Shown here piece by piece: positions 53,111 to 62,113 of a DNA stretch of 64,000 nt; the stretch's first letter is position 1, and each line of letters starts with the position of its first letter. Below the pieces are notes generated by a model, which ran no database searches, was not told where the DNA came from, and saw only the letters and a list, made by a program, of their open reading frames with translations. The translations under genes and the position numbers were made by a program. This DNA is from Bradyrhizobium sp. LMTR 3 (GTDB taxonomy: Bacteria; Pseudomonadota; Alphaproteobacteria; Rhizobiales; Xanthobacteraceae): the NCBI RefSeq assembly GCF_001693485.1, contig NZ_MAXC01000002.1, forward strand, positions 186,001 through 250,000. Direction: 5' to 3'.

Positions 53111-53576
53111 GGCGGTGATTTGCGAACGGTCCGGGAGGTACAGACGCACGGCGAGCACCGCAAATGGAACAAGCGTGACACACGTGTCCTTTGGTCGCGC
53201 GCGAGAGATAGGCGAGCGGGTGTGCCTGCGCCGCGGACGTGAACGCGGCGCTTCCCCGCAAAATTAACTATCCCTTAACCATTGTGGCAGAGCTGCCCGA
53301 TTTCACGCCGCATCGGACTCCGCGGCGCTCGAATCCGATTCCGGTTTGTTCTCAAATTAATAATTACGACCGCGTTCAACTGTGGACGACGCCGCTTTGG
53401 CCTGTGGACGGACTCAGGGGTCAGTTGCGCGGATTCCGCAAATCACATCAGTTGAGTTCGGCAGGCCCCGGGATGATCCGCGAACGGGGATTGCAGTCGG
53501 CGCCGCCGCATCAGTTCAACGCGCGCCGTGCTCCGCGTGCGTATCAGAAGAATTCAAGAAACAGGGTCGAGACGGC
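53111..53576. other. Intergenic region with a CtrA-type box
   Basis: No credible gene. Contains a perfect TTAA-N7-TTAAC motif at 53264-53279 and AT-rich promoter-like sequence before ybjN. Open frames entering ybjN from upstream are not supported. Confidence 0.55.
53264..53279 (+). promoter_or_regulatory. CtrA-type binding box (TTAA-N7-TTAAC)
   Basis: TTAACTATCCCTTAAC fits the CtrA full-site consensus exactly. At this GC content a random exact match in 64 kb is unlikely. It is about 300 bp upstream of ybjN, in sequence that could hold the promoter. Confidence 0.45.
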
Positions 53577-54077
53577 ATGTCCCTCCTCGAAGGCATTATT
53601 GATTCCCGGAACAACCCGCTCGCGGCCGTCGAGGACATCGCCGCCGAAAACAACTGGGCGTTCGAGCGCTCCGGCGAAGACGAAGTCACGATCGTCTCCA
53701 AGGGGAACTGGACCGACTACCAGCTCTCCTTCACCTGGATGGCGGAGATCGAGGCGCTGCACCTGGCCTCCGCGTTCGACATGAAGATTCCCCCCGCACG
53801 CCGCGCGGAAGTGCAGCGGCTGATCGCGGCGATCAACGAACAATTATGGGTCGGCCATTTCGACATCTGGACCCACACCGGCATGATCATGTACCGGCAG
53901 GCGCTGCTGCTGCCGGGCGGGCTGACCGCCTCGACCGCGCAATGCGAGGTCATGCTGGCCGGCGCCATCCACGCCTGCGAGCGCTATTACCCCGCGTTCC
54001 AGTTCGTGGTCTGGGCGGGAAAGAGCGCGGAAGAGGCGATGACCGCGGCGATGTTCGATACCGAGGGCGAGGCGTAG
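53577..54077 (+). CDS. YbjN domain-containing protein
   Basis: A 166-residue YbjN-fold protein (type III secretion chaperone-like). The domain starts LEDIAAENNWAFERSG-like (here VEDIAAENNWAFERSG) and includes YQLSFTWMAEIEALHLASAF, LWVGHFDIWTHTGMIMYRQ and a C-terminal helix AFQFVVWAGKSAEEAM. YbjN proteins affect motility and stress in enteric bacteria; the role here is unknown. proC follows after a repeat, an order found in other Rhizobiales, as I recall. Confidence 0.87.
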   Translation: MSLLEGIIDSRNNPLAAVEDIAAENNWAFERSGEDEVTIVSKGNWTDYQLSFTWMAEIEALHLASAFDMKIPPARRAEVQRLIAAINEQLWVGHFDIWTHTGMIMYRQALLLPGGLTASTAQCEVMLAGAIHACERYYPAFQFVVWAGKSAEEAMTAAMFDTEGEA

Positions 54078-54108
54078 TTAGTTCGCTGCGGCGCTTCCAC
54101 AAACACAG

Positions 54109-54235
54109 CGTCATCCCTGCGAACGCAGGGATCCATACTCCGTGACCGCAAGGCTCAAGCAAACTGCTTGTGGCCTTTCTCTGCCTTTACTAGAACCGCC
54201 TGTGGTTATGGGTCCCCGCTTTCGCGGGGACGACG
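54109..54235. repeat. GTCCCTGCGAA-family palindromic repeat, inverted copy
   Basis: Ends TCATCCCTGCGAACGCAGGGAT and CCGCTTTCGCGGGGACGAC, with TTATGGGTCCC near the right end. It corresponds to the element at 23979-24095 read on the other strand. Confidence 0.75.
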
Positions 54236-54253
54236 GCACTTGTGGTGACGCCT

Positions 54254-55075
54254 ATGGGTATCAACAACACACTCCAAAACCTCCACGGCACCATCGCGCT
54301 GGCCGGCGCCGGCAAGATGGGCGGCGCGATGCTGAGCGGCTGGCTGGCCGGCGGGCTCGACGCAAGCCGCGTGATCGTGATCGAGCCGCAACCGTCCGCT
54401 GAGATCGGCGCGCTGGCGGCGCAGGGCATCCGCCTCAATCCGAAGGACGCCGGCACGGTCGATACGCTGGTGATGGCGGTGAAGCCGCAGACGTTCCGCG
54501 AAGCGGGGCCGGCGCTGCAGTCCTTCGTCGGAGCGAACACGCTCGTCGTCTCGATCATGGCAGGCACGACGATCGCGGCACTTGAAGAAGTCTGCGGCGG
54601 CATGGTGGTTCGCGCGATGCCGAACACGCCGGCCGCGATCGGCCGCGGCATCACGGTTGCAGTAGCAGCAAAAAATGTCAGCGCCGCGCAACGCGCCACG
54701 GCCGACGCGCTGCTGCGCGCCACCGGCTCGGTCGAATGGGTCGAGGACGAAAGCCTGATGGATGCGGTGACCGCCGTGTCCGGCTCCGGGCCGGCCTATG
54801 TGTTCCTGCTGGCCGAAGAACTCGCGCGCGCCGGCATCGAGGCCGGGCTGCCGGCGGAGCTTGCAACGAAGCTCGCGCGCGAAACCGTCGCCGGCTCCGG
54901 CGAATTGCTGCACCGCTCGGAACTTGCTTCGGCGACGCTGCGCCAGAACGTCACCTCGCCCGGCGGCACCACAGCGGCCGCGCTGGAAGTGCTGATGGCC
55001 AACGACGGCCTGCAGCCGTTGATGATCCGCGCAATCGCCGCGGCAACGAAGCGCTCGAAAGAATTGGCGAAGTAG
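54254..55075 (+). CDS. proC: Pyrroline-5-carboxylate reductase
   Basis: A 273-residue enzyme making proline from pyrroline-5-carboxylate with NAD(P)H. The cofactor loop is ALAGAGKMGGAML, the middle contains AVKPQTF and VVRAMPNTPAAIGRG, and the active-site region is VSGSGPAYVFLLAEEL with the conserved TSPGGTTAAALEVL. ATG 54254 is taken; GTG 54242 would add four residues. Confidence 0.95.
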   Translation: MGINNTLQNLHGTIALAGAGKMGGAMLSGWLAGGLDASRVIVIEPQPSAEIGALAAQGIRLNPKDAGTVDTLVMAVKPQTFREAGPALQSFVGANTLVVSIMAGTTIAALEEVCGGMVVRAMPNTPAAIGRGITVAVAAKNVSAAQRATADALLRATGSVEWVEDESLMDAVTAVSGSGPAYVFLLAEELARAGIEAGLPAELATKLARETVAGSGELLHRSELASATLRQNVTSPGGTTAAALEVLMANDGLQPLMIRAIAAATKRSKELAK

Positions 55076-55082
55076 CGGAATC

Positions 55083-55172
55083 GTAGGGTGGGCAAAGCGC
55101 AAGCGTGCCCACCATTGCGAGCACGGTGCTGGATGGTGGGCACGGCGCGAAGTGCGCCTTTGCCCACCCTAC
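55083..55172. repeat. GTAGGGTGGGC palindromic repeat, second copy
   Basis: Same arms as 49999-50095 (GTAGGGTGGGCAAAG ... CTTTGCCCACCCTAC). It lies between the convergent proC and thioesterase genes. Confidence 0.9.
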
Positions 55173-55187
55173 GCACCGAGTCCGCCG

Positions 55188-55583
55188 CTACTTCCCTGCA
55201 AGCCTTTTGGTGAACGTCTCGACATTGACGAGCCCGCGGGCGTGGCGTCCGTCGCCAATCTTCCGTTCGCCTTCGAAGGCTTCGACCTCGAAGCGGATCA
55301 CGCGGCGCTCGACGGCTACGACCTTTGCCGTGACGCGCACCGTCGCGCCGACCAGCGAGGCGCCGAGATGGCGGATATCGACCTCGGTGCCGACCGTGAT
55401 CCAGCCCGGCTGAAGATGGCTGCGGATGGCATCGCTCGAGGCCATCTCCATTTCCAGGATCATCATCGGCGTCGCATAGACCATCGGCATATCGGGCACG
55501 AAATGCCCAACCGTGCGCTCGGGCGGCACGACCAGCGTCCGCTCGGCGCTCATGCCGATCTTGATGAAGTCGCGCGCGTCCAT
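55188..55583 (-). CDS. FlK-like hotdog thioesterase
   Basis: A 131-residue hotdog protein resembling fluoroacetyl-CoA thioesterase FlK: the threonine of VYATPMMILEME, the glutamate eight residues later, and the histidine of VDIRHLGAS are in FlK order. The rest (VRFEVEAFEGERKIGDGRHARGLV) matches the family. Many bacteria without fluoroacetate carry such proteins, so substrate is open. AAGG precedes ATG 55583. Confidence 0.83.
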   Translation of the reverse strand: MDARDFIKIGMSAERTLVVPPERTVGHFVPDMPMVYATPMMILEMEMASSDAIRSHLQPGWITVGTEVDIRHLGASLVGATVRVTAKVVAVERRVIRFEVEAFEGERKIGDGRHARGLVNVETFTKRLAGK

Positions 55584-55602
55584 GCGATGGCCTTGGATAG
55601 TC

Positions 55603-55715
55603 GTCATTCCGGGGCGGTGCGAAGCGACGAACCCGGAATCCAGAAGTTGTTGGCGCGAGATCCTCAGGTGCGCAATTGCGCACCATAGTTCGCGCTTCGC
55701 ACGCCCCGGGATGAC
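55603..55715. repeat. GTCATTCCGGGGC-family palindromic repeat
   Basis: Same outer arms as other copies and the central GTGCGCAATTGCGCAC also seen at 36411-36511. It fills the gap between thioesterase and tautomerase genes, both on the minus strand. Confidence 0.88.
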
Positions 55716-55723
55716 CTTTCAGG

Positions 55724-55924
55724 TCACTTCTGCATCGCCTTGCGCTCGACGAACGTCTTGCCGCCCTTCATCTTGTGGGTAAGCGGCGCCTCGTTGATCT
55801 GGATCACGACGGCTTCCGCGTCGACGCCGAGGTTCTTCACCAGCGCCTGGGTGATGTCGCGCATCATGCCGACTTTCTGTTCCTCGGTACGGCCGGCGGC
55901 CATGCTGATGGTGATCTCAGGCAT
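55724..55924 (-). CDS. 4-oxalocrotonate tautomerase family protein
   Basis: A 66-residue tautomerase. Processing of Met exposes the catalytic Pro1 (MPEITISM), with Arg11 in GRTEEQK. The remaining VKNLGVDAEAVVIQINEAPL follows the family pattern. Such small hexameric enzymes isomerise enol/keto acids. GGGAGAG precedes ATG 55924. Substrate unknown. Confidence 0.88.
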   Translation of the reverse strand: MPEITISMAAGRTEEQKVGMMRDITQALVKNLGVDAEAVVIQINEAPLTHKMKGGKTFVERKAMQK

Positions 55925-56045
55925 TCTCGTCTCTCCCTTTTTTGTTTTCGTGATGGCCGACTTGTGCCGGCCATCCACAACCTCTTCTATCAAACAAGAC
56001 GTGGATGCCCGGGACAAGCCCGGGCATGACGCCTGGAATGAATGG

Positions 56046-57518
56046 CTATCCCCACTTCACGTCATGGCGCGCGAGCACCTCGCGCACTTTTGCGACGATC
56101 TCGCCTTCGGCGCAGGAAAACTGCGCCGGACGCGTCTCGCGCCATTCCTGGTTGGAGGCGATCGCAGCCGCCGCCTTCGCGCCCTCGATCAGATCCTTGA
56201 TCTGAATTTCGCCGCGCGCCTTCTCGTCCGAGCCCTGGATGATCACGCAAGGCGAGTTGCGACGGTCGGCATATTTGAGCTGGTTGCCCATATTCTTGGG
56301 ATTGCCGAGATAGAGCTCTGCGCGGATGTTGGCGTTGCGGAGCTCGGCGACCATCCTCTGGTAGTCGGCGACACGATCGCGATCGAACACGGTGACGACG
56401 ACCGGGCCGAAGTCGGGCCGCGTGTCGAGCTTGCCCAGCATGGTCAGCGCCGCCTGCAACCGCGACACGCCGATGGAAAATCCCGTTGCCGGCACCGGCT
56501 CACCGCGGAAGCGCGAGACGAGGCCATCATAGCGGCCGCCGCCACCGACCGAGCCGAAGCGCACCGGTCGACCTTTCTCGTCCTTGGTTTCGAGGGTGAG
56601 TTCGACCTCGTAGACCGGACCGGTGTAATATTCGAGACCGCGGACGACAGAAGGATCGATCACGATACGATCCGCCCCATAGCCCGACGCCGTTACCAGC
56701 TTGCTGATCGCATCGAGTTCGTCGCGACCTTCCTGTCCGACCTTGCTGTCGCGCAGCCGCGCATCGATCTGCGCGCCCTGTTCGACCGCACCGACGACCA
56801 ACGCAATGTCATCAGGCTTCAGGCCAGCGCCTTTGGTGAAGTCACCCGACTCATCCTTGCGGCCCTCGCCCAGCAACTGCTGCACGCCGGAAACGCCGAG
56901 ACGATCGAGCTTGTCGATCGCGCGCATCACCGTCAGCCATTGTCCGTCATCGGCAATGCCTAGCGCATCGCGCACCCCATCGAGCACCTTGCGGTTATTC
57001 ACCTTCACCACATAGCTGCCGCGCGGAATGCCGAGCGCCTCCATCGTATCCGCCGCCATCATGCACATCTCGGCGTCCGCCGCCGGCGAGGCCGAGCCCA
57101 CCGTGTCGGCATCGAACTGCATGAACTGGCGGAAGCGGCCGGGGCCGGGTTTTTCGTTGCGGTAGACGTAACCGGCGCGGTAGCTGCGATAGGGCTTTGG
57201 CAGCGCGTCGAAATTCTCCGCCACATAGCGCGCCAGCGGCGCGGTCAGGTCGTAGCGCAGCGAGATCCACTGCTCGTCGTCGTCCTGGAACGAGAACACG
57301 CCCTCGTTCGGCCGGTCCTGGTCGGGCAGGAATTTGCCGAGCGCGTCGGTGAACTCCATTGCGGGCGTTTCCACCGGCTCAAAACCGTAGCGCTCGTAGA
57401 CCTCGCGGATTTTCTCGACCATCTGGCGCGTGGCCGCGATCGCGGCCGGACCGCGATCTTCCAGCCCGCGCGGCAGCCGCGCGCGCAATTTCTGGGGTTT
57501 TTTGGGTTTTTCAGCCAT
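56046..57518 (-). CDS. hisS: Histidyl-tRNA synthetase
   Basis: A 490-residue class II synthetase. Motif 1 [14 protein letters not shown], motif 2 [23 protein letters not shown], the histidine signatures, and motif 3 [11 protein letters not shown] are present, with the anticodon-binding domain at the C-terminus ([17 protein letters not shown]). The motif-2 loop [12 protein letters not shown] is of the alphaproteobacterial type associated with altered tRNA-His recognition. Start ATG 57518. Confidence 0.95.
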   Translation of the reverse strand: MAEKPKKPQKLRARLPRGLEDRGPAAIAATRQMVEKIREVYERYGFEPVETPAMEFTDALGKFLPDQDRPNEGVFSFQDDDEQWISLRYDLTAPLARYVAENFDALPKPYRSYRAGYVYRNEKPGPGRFRQFMQFDADTVGSASPAADAEMCMMAADTMEALGIPRGSYVVKVNNRKVLDGVRDALGIADDGQWLTVMRAIDKLDRLGVSGVQQLLGEGRKDESGDFTKGAGLKPDDIALVVGAVEQGAQIDARLRDSKVGQEGRDELDAISKLVTASGYGADRIVIDPSVVRGLEYYTGPVYEVELTLETKDEKGRPVRFGSVGGGGRYDGLVSRFRGEPVPATGFSIGVSRLQAALTMLGKLDTRPDFGPVVVTVFDRDRVADYQRMVAELRNANIRAELYLGNPKNMGNQLKYADRRNSPCVIIQGSDEKARGEIQIKDLIEGAKAAAAIASNQEWRETRPAQFSCAEGEIVAKVREVLARHDVKWG

Positions 57519-57625
57519 GGGCGAGGTTGGTACCAGCGCGTGGCTTGGGCGGCAAGGCGGCTTTTGGCGTTGCGCTCATACCTTCCTTCTCCCCTTGTGG
57601 GAGAAGGTGGCGGGCTCACTGGCGG

Positions 57626-58462
57626 CTACGCGGCCGGAATAAACGCATATCCCCGCCCTTCCTCGACTACTCTACCGATGCCTGGTCGACCCAGGTGAGC
57701 GCCGGCTAGCCAATTATGTGCATGCGCTGCGTCTTGGAGCAACTTGATCCGGCTAGCCCTCGCCATAGACTCGTCATCGTCATAGGCCCAAGTAAGCTCG
57801 GGACGGGCAAACTGTTCAGCAGGAACGTGGATCAGGTCGCCACAGAATAGGATCTCGTCCTCGTCAGTGCTGAGGAGATAACCCATATGGCCCGGAGCAT
57901 GCCCAGGTATTGCCACCGCCAGCAGATGATCGGCCAGCCGGTCTCCTCCATTGATTGGGGCAAGGAGCGGACGAAACTCAGCTAGATTTGGCTCGGCAAG
58001 GAACCCCTCAACGGCGTCCTCCCCTATCACGATCTTGCTCAGGTTGTTAAAGGCTCGTCGACCGTCAGGCGTCAGAAGACCATTGATGTGGTCGCCATGA
58101 GCATGAGTGAGGGCGACCATCGTGATTGATGACGTGTCGATGCCTGCCTCCGCCATCGCGTCCCCGAGGTGACCCATGGACGGCTCCCAACTGCTCCCGG
58201 CTCCACAATCAATCAAAACGCGGCCGATGCCAGGGCGATCGAATAGGAAGCAGTTGACCGACAATCGAACCAGCGAACCGTCCCCCTGAGGCGCTTCGGT
58301 CTGCCTAGCTATTTTGTTGTTGGGATATCCGAGGAATTCGGCGGGCAGGTCGACATATCCGTCAGAGAGTGACCAAATCTTCCATGATCCCGAAGCGCAG
58401 CCCAGGGTATTGGGGCTTTGTGACAGAAATTCCACGGACAACCTGCCAAGCGTGTGATTCAA
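57626..58462 (-). CDS. Metallo-beta-lactamase fold hydrolase
   Basis: About 278 residues with the MBL metal motif THAHGDHINGL, the later HAPGHMGYLLSTDED, the aspartate in LFCGDLIH and the terminal AHLGRPG. The arrangement matches lactonase/hydrolase-type members such as AiiA-like or glyoxalase II-like enzymes; activity is undetermined. The frame opens with TTG 58462; GTG 58435 is an alternative. Base composition and codon use look more AT-rich than in neighbours. It follows the Tat-exported gene by 24 bp, in one operon. Confidence 0.85.
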   Translation of the reverse strand: MNHTLGRLSVEFLSQSPNTLGCASGSWKIWSLSDGYVDLPAEFLGYPNNKIARQTEAPQGDGSLVRLSVNCFLFDRPGIGRVLIDCGAGSSWEPSMGHLGDAMAEAGIDTSSITMVALTHAHGDHINGLLTPDGRRAFNNLSKIVIGEDAVEGFLAEPNLAEFRPLLAPINGGDRLADHLLAVAIPGHAPGHMGYLLSTDEDEILFCGDLIHVPAEQFARPELTWAYDDDESMARASRIKLLQDAAHAHNWLAGAHLGRPGIGRVVEEGRGYAFIPAA

Positions 58463-58486
58463 TTTTGTGTTGCGGCACTGAAGCCG

Positions 58487-59014
58487 TTAGGTTTTCGAAG
58501 TCATCACTTTCTGAGCGATCTTCCAGGTTCCGTTGACCTTCAGGCATGACAACATGTCGGTGAAGTAACGTGGCGGAATCTGCAATTTCAACTTCAAAAG
58601 CGCGAGTTCTCCTTCAACGTCTATTGATAGAATCTGATCGTGGCGCTCCAGGCCTTGTTGTTTTGGAGCTTTCATATTGCGGACGGCTGCTAGCCACGTC
58701 CCAATCGGAGTCACGCTCACGTTGCCGTCGTCGCCGACCTTGGTCACGGAACTCGAGGGGTGAAATATGGACGCAAATTTGTCAGCATCCATTTCATAGG
58801 CTCCATCGAAGTAGGTCTGCGCTAGGGAGCGCAACGCACGAGCATCGGTATCCATAAGCTTGTTATCCATCAGGTTGTTATTTGGAACGGGAAGAGACTG
58901 CGCATGGCTGAAAGTTCGGTCTCCAAACATCAAACCAGGAATGCTGACGAGAGCAGTTCCAGAAGTCACGCGAGCCGATCGACTTAAAAAGGCTCGTCGA
59001 TCCATTTTTAACAT
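58487..59014 (-). CDS. Tat-exported NTF2/SnoaL-like protein
   Basis: About 175 residues. The N-terminus is a twin-arginine signal (MDRRAFLSRSARVTSGTALV). The mature part is NTF2-like: ALRSLAQTYFDGAYEMDADK, FASIFHPSSSVTKVG, and the closing LKVNGTWKIAQKVMTS, a lumazine-binding/SnoaL pattern. GGGGGG lies before ATG 59014. It is the first gene of the unit with the MBL-fold hydrolase and is divergent from a LysR gene, the likely regulator. Confidence 0.82.
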   Translation of the reverse strand: MLKMDRRAFLSRSARVTSGTALVSIPGLMFGDRTFSHAQSLPVPNNNLMDNKLMDTDARALRSLAQTYFDGAYEMDADKFASIFHPSSSVTKVGDDGNVSVTPIGTWLAAVRNMKAPKQQGLERHDQILSIDVEGELALLKLKLQIPPRYFTDMLSCLKVNGTWKIAQKVMTSKT

Positions 59015-59121
59015 TCTGTCCCCCCAAGTCCGTGTGAGCGTCAAGCCGGCGAGACGTGCAGAAATTCGCCTCAAGTCTCCTTGTCGGCCAAAGCTAGGAC
59101 AACGTGGCTTATGAAGCTAGG

Positions 59122-59158
59122 CATGTTGCACAACATGGTCTTATGAGTGATATTCATA
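59122..59158. promoter_or_regulatory. Two dyads in the divergent LysR promoter
   Basis: CATGTTGCACAACATG (59122-59137) is a perfect inverted repeat with a two-base spacer. TATGAGTGATATTCATA (59142-59158) is a second 17-bp dyad ending just before the LysR ATG. The positions fit an autoregulating LysR binding region, with one site covering its own promoter. Confidence 0.55.
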
Positions 59159-59162
59159 GGTT

Positions 59163-60044
59163 ATGAGAAACGAACTGAACGAACTCGCTACGTTTGCAGT
59201 CGTCGCCAGTGAACGAAGCTTTACACGGGCTGCGGCAAAGATAGGTGTGTCTCAGTCTGCCCTGAGTCACATGATGCGGGGACTTGAGCAACGGCTGGAG
59301 TTGCAGCTTCTTGCTCGGACTACGAAGAGCGTCGCACCAACCGCTGCAGGGGCAGCTCTTTTGAAGGACTTGTCTCCGGCTCTTGAGCAAATTGCTCGTG
59401 CTCTAAACAAAGCTCGAGGCGTTCGGCACCGACCTGCGGGGCGCCTTCGAATTGTAATGTCACGGTCGGCTGCGGTGATGGTATTGTTGCCGAGGCTCAC
59501 GGCATTCGCTGAGGCCTATCCTGACATCGTTCTTGACGTTGTTACTGTCACTGGCCCAGTAGACCTCGTTGCGGGCGAGTTCGATGCCGGTATTCAGCTC
59601 GGCGAGTTCATTCAAAAGGATATGATCGCGGTGCGCGTCACTCAGGCGCTGCGATTGGCGGTTGTCGGATCGCCTGCCTACTTTGCATCACGAAGCATTC
59701 CTCAGAAGCCCAAGGATCTAAATGACCATCGATGCATAGGCCTGCGTCTTCCGGGCGGTCCGTATCGGTGGGAGTTCGAGCAAGGACGAAAGGCGGTCAC
59801 GGTCGGCGTGAACGGCCCGCTCATAATCGATGATACCAACCTGGTGATTCAGGCGGCGCTCGCTGGCGTCGGCTTGGGACTCGCATTTGAAGAGCAGGTC
59901 GCAGCGTATGTTGCGAAGCGCCGCCTCATTCGTGTGCTGGAGGACTGGACGCCGCCATTTCCCGGCTTCTTCATGTATTACCCCAGTCGTCAGCATCAGC
60001 CTGCTGCGCTGTCCGCACTAGTGAACGCGCTGCGACACTCTTAA
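59163..60044 (+). CDS. LysR-type transcriptional regulator
   Basis: A 293-residue LTTR. The DNA-binding domain begins LNELATFAVVASERSFTRAA and has VSQSALSHMMRGLEQRLELQL, with LLARTTKSVAPTAAG in the wing. The effector domain contains VDLVAGEFDAGIQLGE and VVGSPAYFASRS. It faces away from the hydrolase/SnoaL genes 148 bp apart. Codon usage is lighter in GC, consistent with a transferred cluster. Confidence 0.9.
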   Translation: MRNELNELATFAVVASERSFTRAAAKIGVSQSALSHMMRGLEQRLELQLLARTTKSVAPTAAGAALLKDLSPALEQIARALNKARGVRHRPAGRLRIVMSRSAAVMVLLPRLTAFAEAYPDIVLDVVTVTGPVDLVAGEFDAGIQLGEFIQKDMIAVRVTQALRLAVVGSPAYFASRSIPQKPKDLNDHRCIGLRLPGGPYRWEFEQGRKAVTVGVNGPLIIDDTNLVIQAALAGVGLGLAFEEQVAAYVAKRRLIRVLEDWTPPFPGFFMYYPSRQHQPAALSALVNALRHS

Positions 60045-60154
60045 CGAGTCTCCGCGTCTCCAGAGCGGCGGCTTCTCCACGAGGCCGCGGGGCCCCATGC
60101 TCAAATCGAGGAAACACTTGTGTGCCGCGGAAGCGGGAATAATTCCGCGGCCGG

Positions 60155-61231
60155 TCACAGGACCTTTCTGATCCAGTCGTGCGGATCGGCCGCGCGGCCG
60201 TACTGGATGTCGACCAGCTTCTTGCGCATTCCCATGGCGACGGGGCCGGCCGCGCCGCCGCTGATGAGGAAATCGCCGCTCGCCGAACACACCTTGCCGA
60301 TCGGCGAGATGACGGCGGCCGTGCCGCAGGCGAACGCCTCTTTCAGCTTTCCGCTGGCGGCATCCGCGCGCCACTGCTCGATGGTGTAGGCCTCCTCGCG
60401 CACGACCGTGCCGGAATCCTTCGCCAGCGCGATGATCGAATCGCGGGTGATGCCCGGCAGGATGGTGCCGAGCGGCGGCGTCGAGAGCGAGCCGTCGTCG
60501 AACACGAAGAAGACGTTCATGCCGCCGAGCTCCTCGATGTAGCGGCGTTCGATCGCGTCGAGGAAAACGACCTGATCGCAGCCGTGCTCGATGGCCTCGG
60601 CTTGCGCGCGCAGGCTCGCGGCGTAATTGCCGCCGCACTTGACGGCCCCGGTGCCGCCGATCGCGGCACGCGTGTAATTCTCCGACACCCAGATCGACAC
60701 CGGCGCAGGTCCGCCCTTGAAATAGGAGCCGACCGGCGAGGCGATGACGGCGAAGATGTATTCCGCCGATGGCTTCACGCCGAGGAATATCTCGCTCGCG
60801 ATCATGAAGGGCCGCAAATAGAGACTGCCCTCGCCGCCCGGGATCCAGGCGCTGTCGATGCGCACGAGTTGCTCGACCGCTTCGATGAAGATGGCCTCGG
60901 GCAGCGGCGCCATGGCCATGCGCTCAGCCGAACTGTTGAAGCGCTTCGCGTTGGCGGCAGGGCGGAACAGGTTCACGCCGTTGTCGCGCTTGTAGGCCTT
61001 GAGACCTTCGAAAATCTCCTGCGCGTAGTGCAGGACGGCCGTGGCCGGATCGAGCGGAAAATTCGCGCGGGCCTCGACCCGCGCGTCATGCCAGCCGTTG
61101 GCCTGATTGTAGCGGACGATGGCCATGTGATCGGTGAAAATCCGGCCGAAGCCCGGGTCCACGAGCTTGGCCGCGCGCTCCCGCTCAGGAGTTGGATTCG
61201 CCGCAGGCCGGATTTCGAATTTCAAACTCAT
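60155..61231 (-). CDS. ilvE: Branched-chain amino acid aminotransferase
   Basis: A 358-residue class IV aminotransferase that transfers amino groups to and from leucine, isoleucine and valine keto acids. VLHYAQEIFEGLKAYKRDNG, RMAMAPLPEAIF, and the PLP lysine loop GAVKCGGNYAASLRAQ are present; the EELGGMNVFFVF and SGTVVREEAY segments match the type II (eukaryote-like) branch. GGGAATG at the start gives a weak ribosome-binding site; ATG 61231 fits the family length. Confidence 0.95.
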   Translation of the reverse strand: MSLKFEIRPAANPTPERERAAKLVDPGFGRIFTDHMAIVRYNQANGWHDARVEARANFPLDPATAVLHYAQEIFEGLKAYKRDNGVNLFRPAANAKRFNSSAERMAMAPLPEAIFIEAVEQLVRIDSAWIPGGEGSLYLRPFMIASEIFLGVKPSAEYIFAVIASPVGSYFKGGPAPVSIWVSENYTRAAIGGTGAVKCGGNYAASLRAQAEAIEHGCDQVVFLDAIERRYIEELGGMNVFFVFDDGSLSTPPLGTILPGITRDSIIALAKDSGTVVREEAYTIEQWRADAASGKLKEAFACGTAAVISPIGKVCSASGDFLISGGAAGPVAMGMRKKLVDIQYGRAADPHDWIRKVL

Positions 61232-61562
61232 TCCCCTTTGCCCTTGCTTCCCGCTATTGGACATCGACGCCCATATTGGCGCCGGCATGCTTCTTCCGGG
61301 CCTTCACAGGCCTGGACTTCACCATCACCGGCCTTGCGGCCGGCTTCCGTCGCCGTCATGTCGGTCGAGGACATGCTTTTGCGGGATGCCGAAGTCCAGT
61401 ATGTTTGCCGAAATGCCGCTCGACAATCGCACGGTAATCCATTTGCGGCCGTTGCCGCCATCGCTGGCTTTTCCGGCTGCCTGACACGTCACCAGGTTCG
61501 AAACGACCTAAAGTTTCGTCGTGGCTGGCAGTTTTGTAACATTGAACCCAAGATATGTCAAC
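61232..61562. other. Intergenic region upstream of MarR gene
   Basis: No supported gene. Minus-strand open frames here (such as 61228-61461) overlap in several phases and lack ribosome-binding sites. The region separates divergent ilvE and marR-like promoters. Confidence 0.5.
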
Positions 61563-62111
61563 ATGACTGACATAAATTTCTCGAAGGGCTCCGTAGCCAC
61601 CGATTCGCAGGGGGCCGCCAGCCCTGCCCCGCGGGCTGGCGAATTTCGCTGGGACATTATCGAGCTGCTGTTCTTCGCCTATCGCGACTTCGTCGGCGAC
61701 GCCGACCATGAGCTCGAGGCTTTCGGGTTCGGCCGCGCCCATCACCGCGTGATGCATTTCGTCTACCGCTACCCCGGCCTCAAGGTCGCCGACCTCCTGG
61801 ACGTGTTGCGGATCACCAAGCAGTCGCTTGGCCGGGTGCTCAAGCAGTTGCTCGACGAGGGCTACATCATCCAGAAGACCGGCAATAACGACCGCCGGCA
61901 GCGCCTTCTTTACGCCACCCCGAAGGGCGAAGCGTTGGTGGCAAAGCTCGCAGGGCTCCAGACCGATCGCATCACCCGCGCGCTCCGGGACATCAATCCC
62001 GAAGGCGTCGCCGCGATCAGCGAGTTCCTGCGCGCGATGATCGATCGCGACGACCCCGACAAGGTGTTGGAGGCGATCTTCGGGATCGGCAGCAAGAAGC
62101 CAAGGGAGTGA
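61563..62111 (+). CDS. MarR family transcriptional regulator
   Basis: A 182-residue winged-helix regulator. The recognition region is YPGLKVADLLDVLRITKQSL followed by GRVLKQLLDEGYIIQKTGNNDRRQRLLYATPKG, the MarR wing. It precedes a response regulator gene whose reading frame begins across its stop, so it is coupled to a two-component system. ATG 61563 is chosen; a longer start is possible. Confidence 0.88.
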   Translation: MTDINFSKGSVATDSQGAASPAPRAGEFRWDIIELLFFAYRDFVGDADHELEAFGFGRAHHRVMHFVYRYPGLKVADLLDVLRITKQSLGRVLKQLLDEGYIIQKTGNNDRRQRLLYATPKGEALVAKLAGLQTDRITRALRDINPEGVAAISEFLRAMIDRDDPDKVLEAIFGIGSKKPRE

Positions 62112-62113
62112 TC

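Noticed and set aside
61228..61461. Minus-strand 77-codon frame upstream of ilvE
   Set aside because: Overlaps the ilvE start region in another phase, with no ribosome-binding site and no credible domain.
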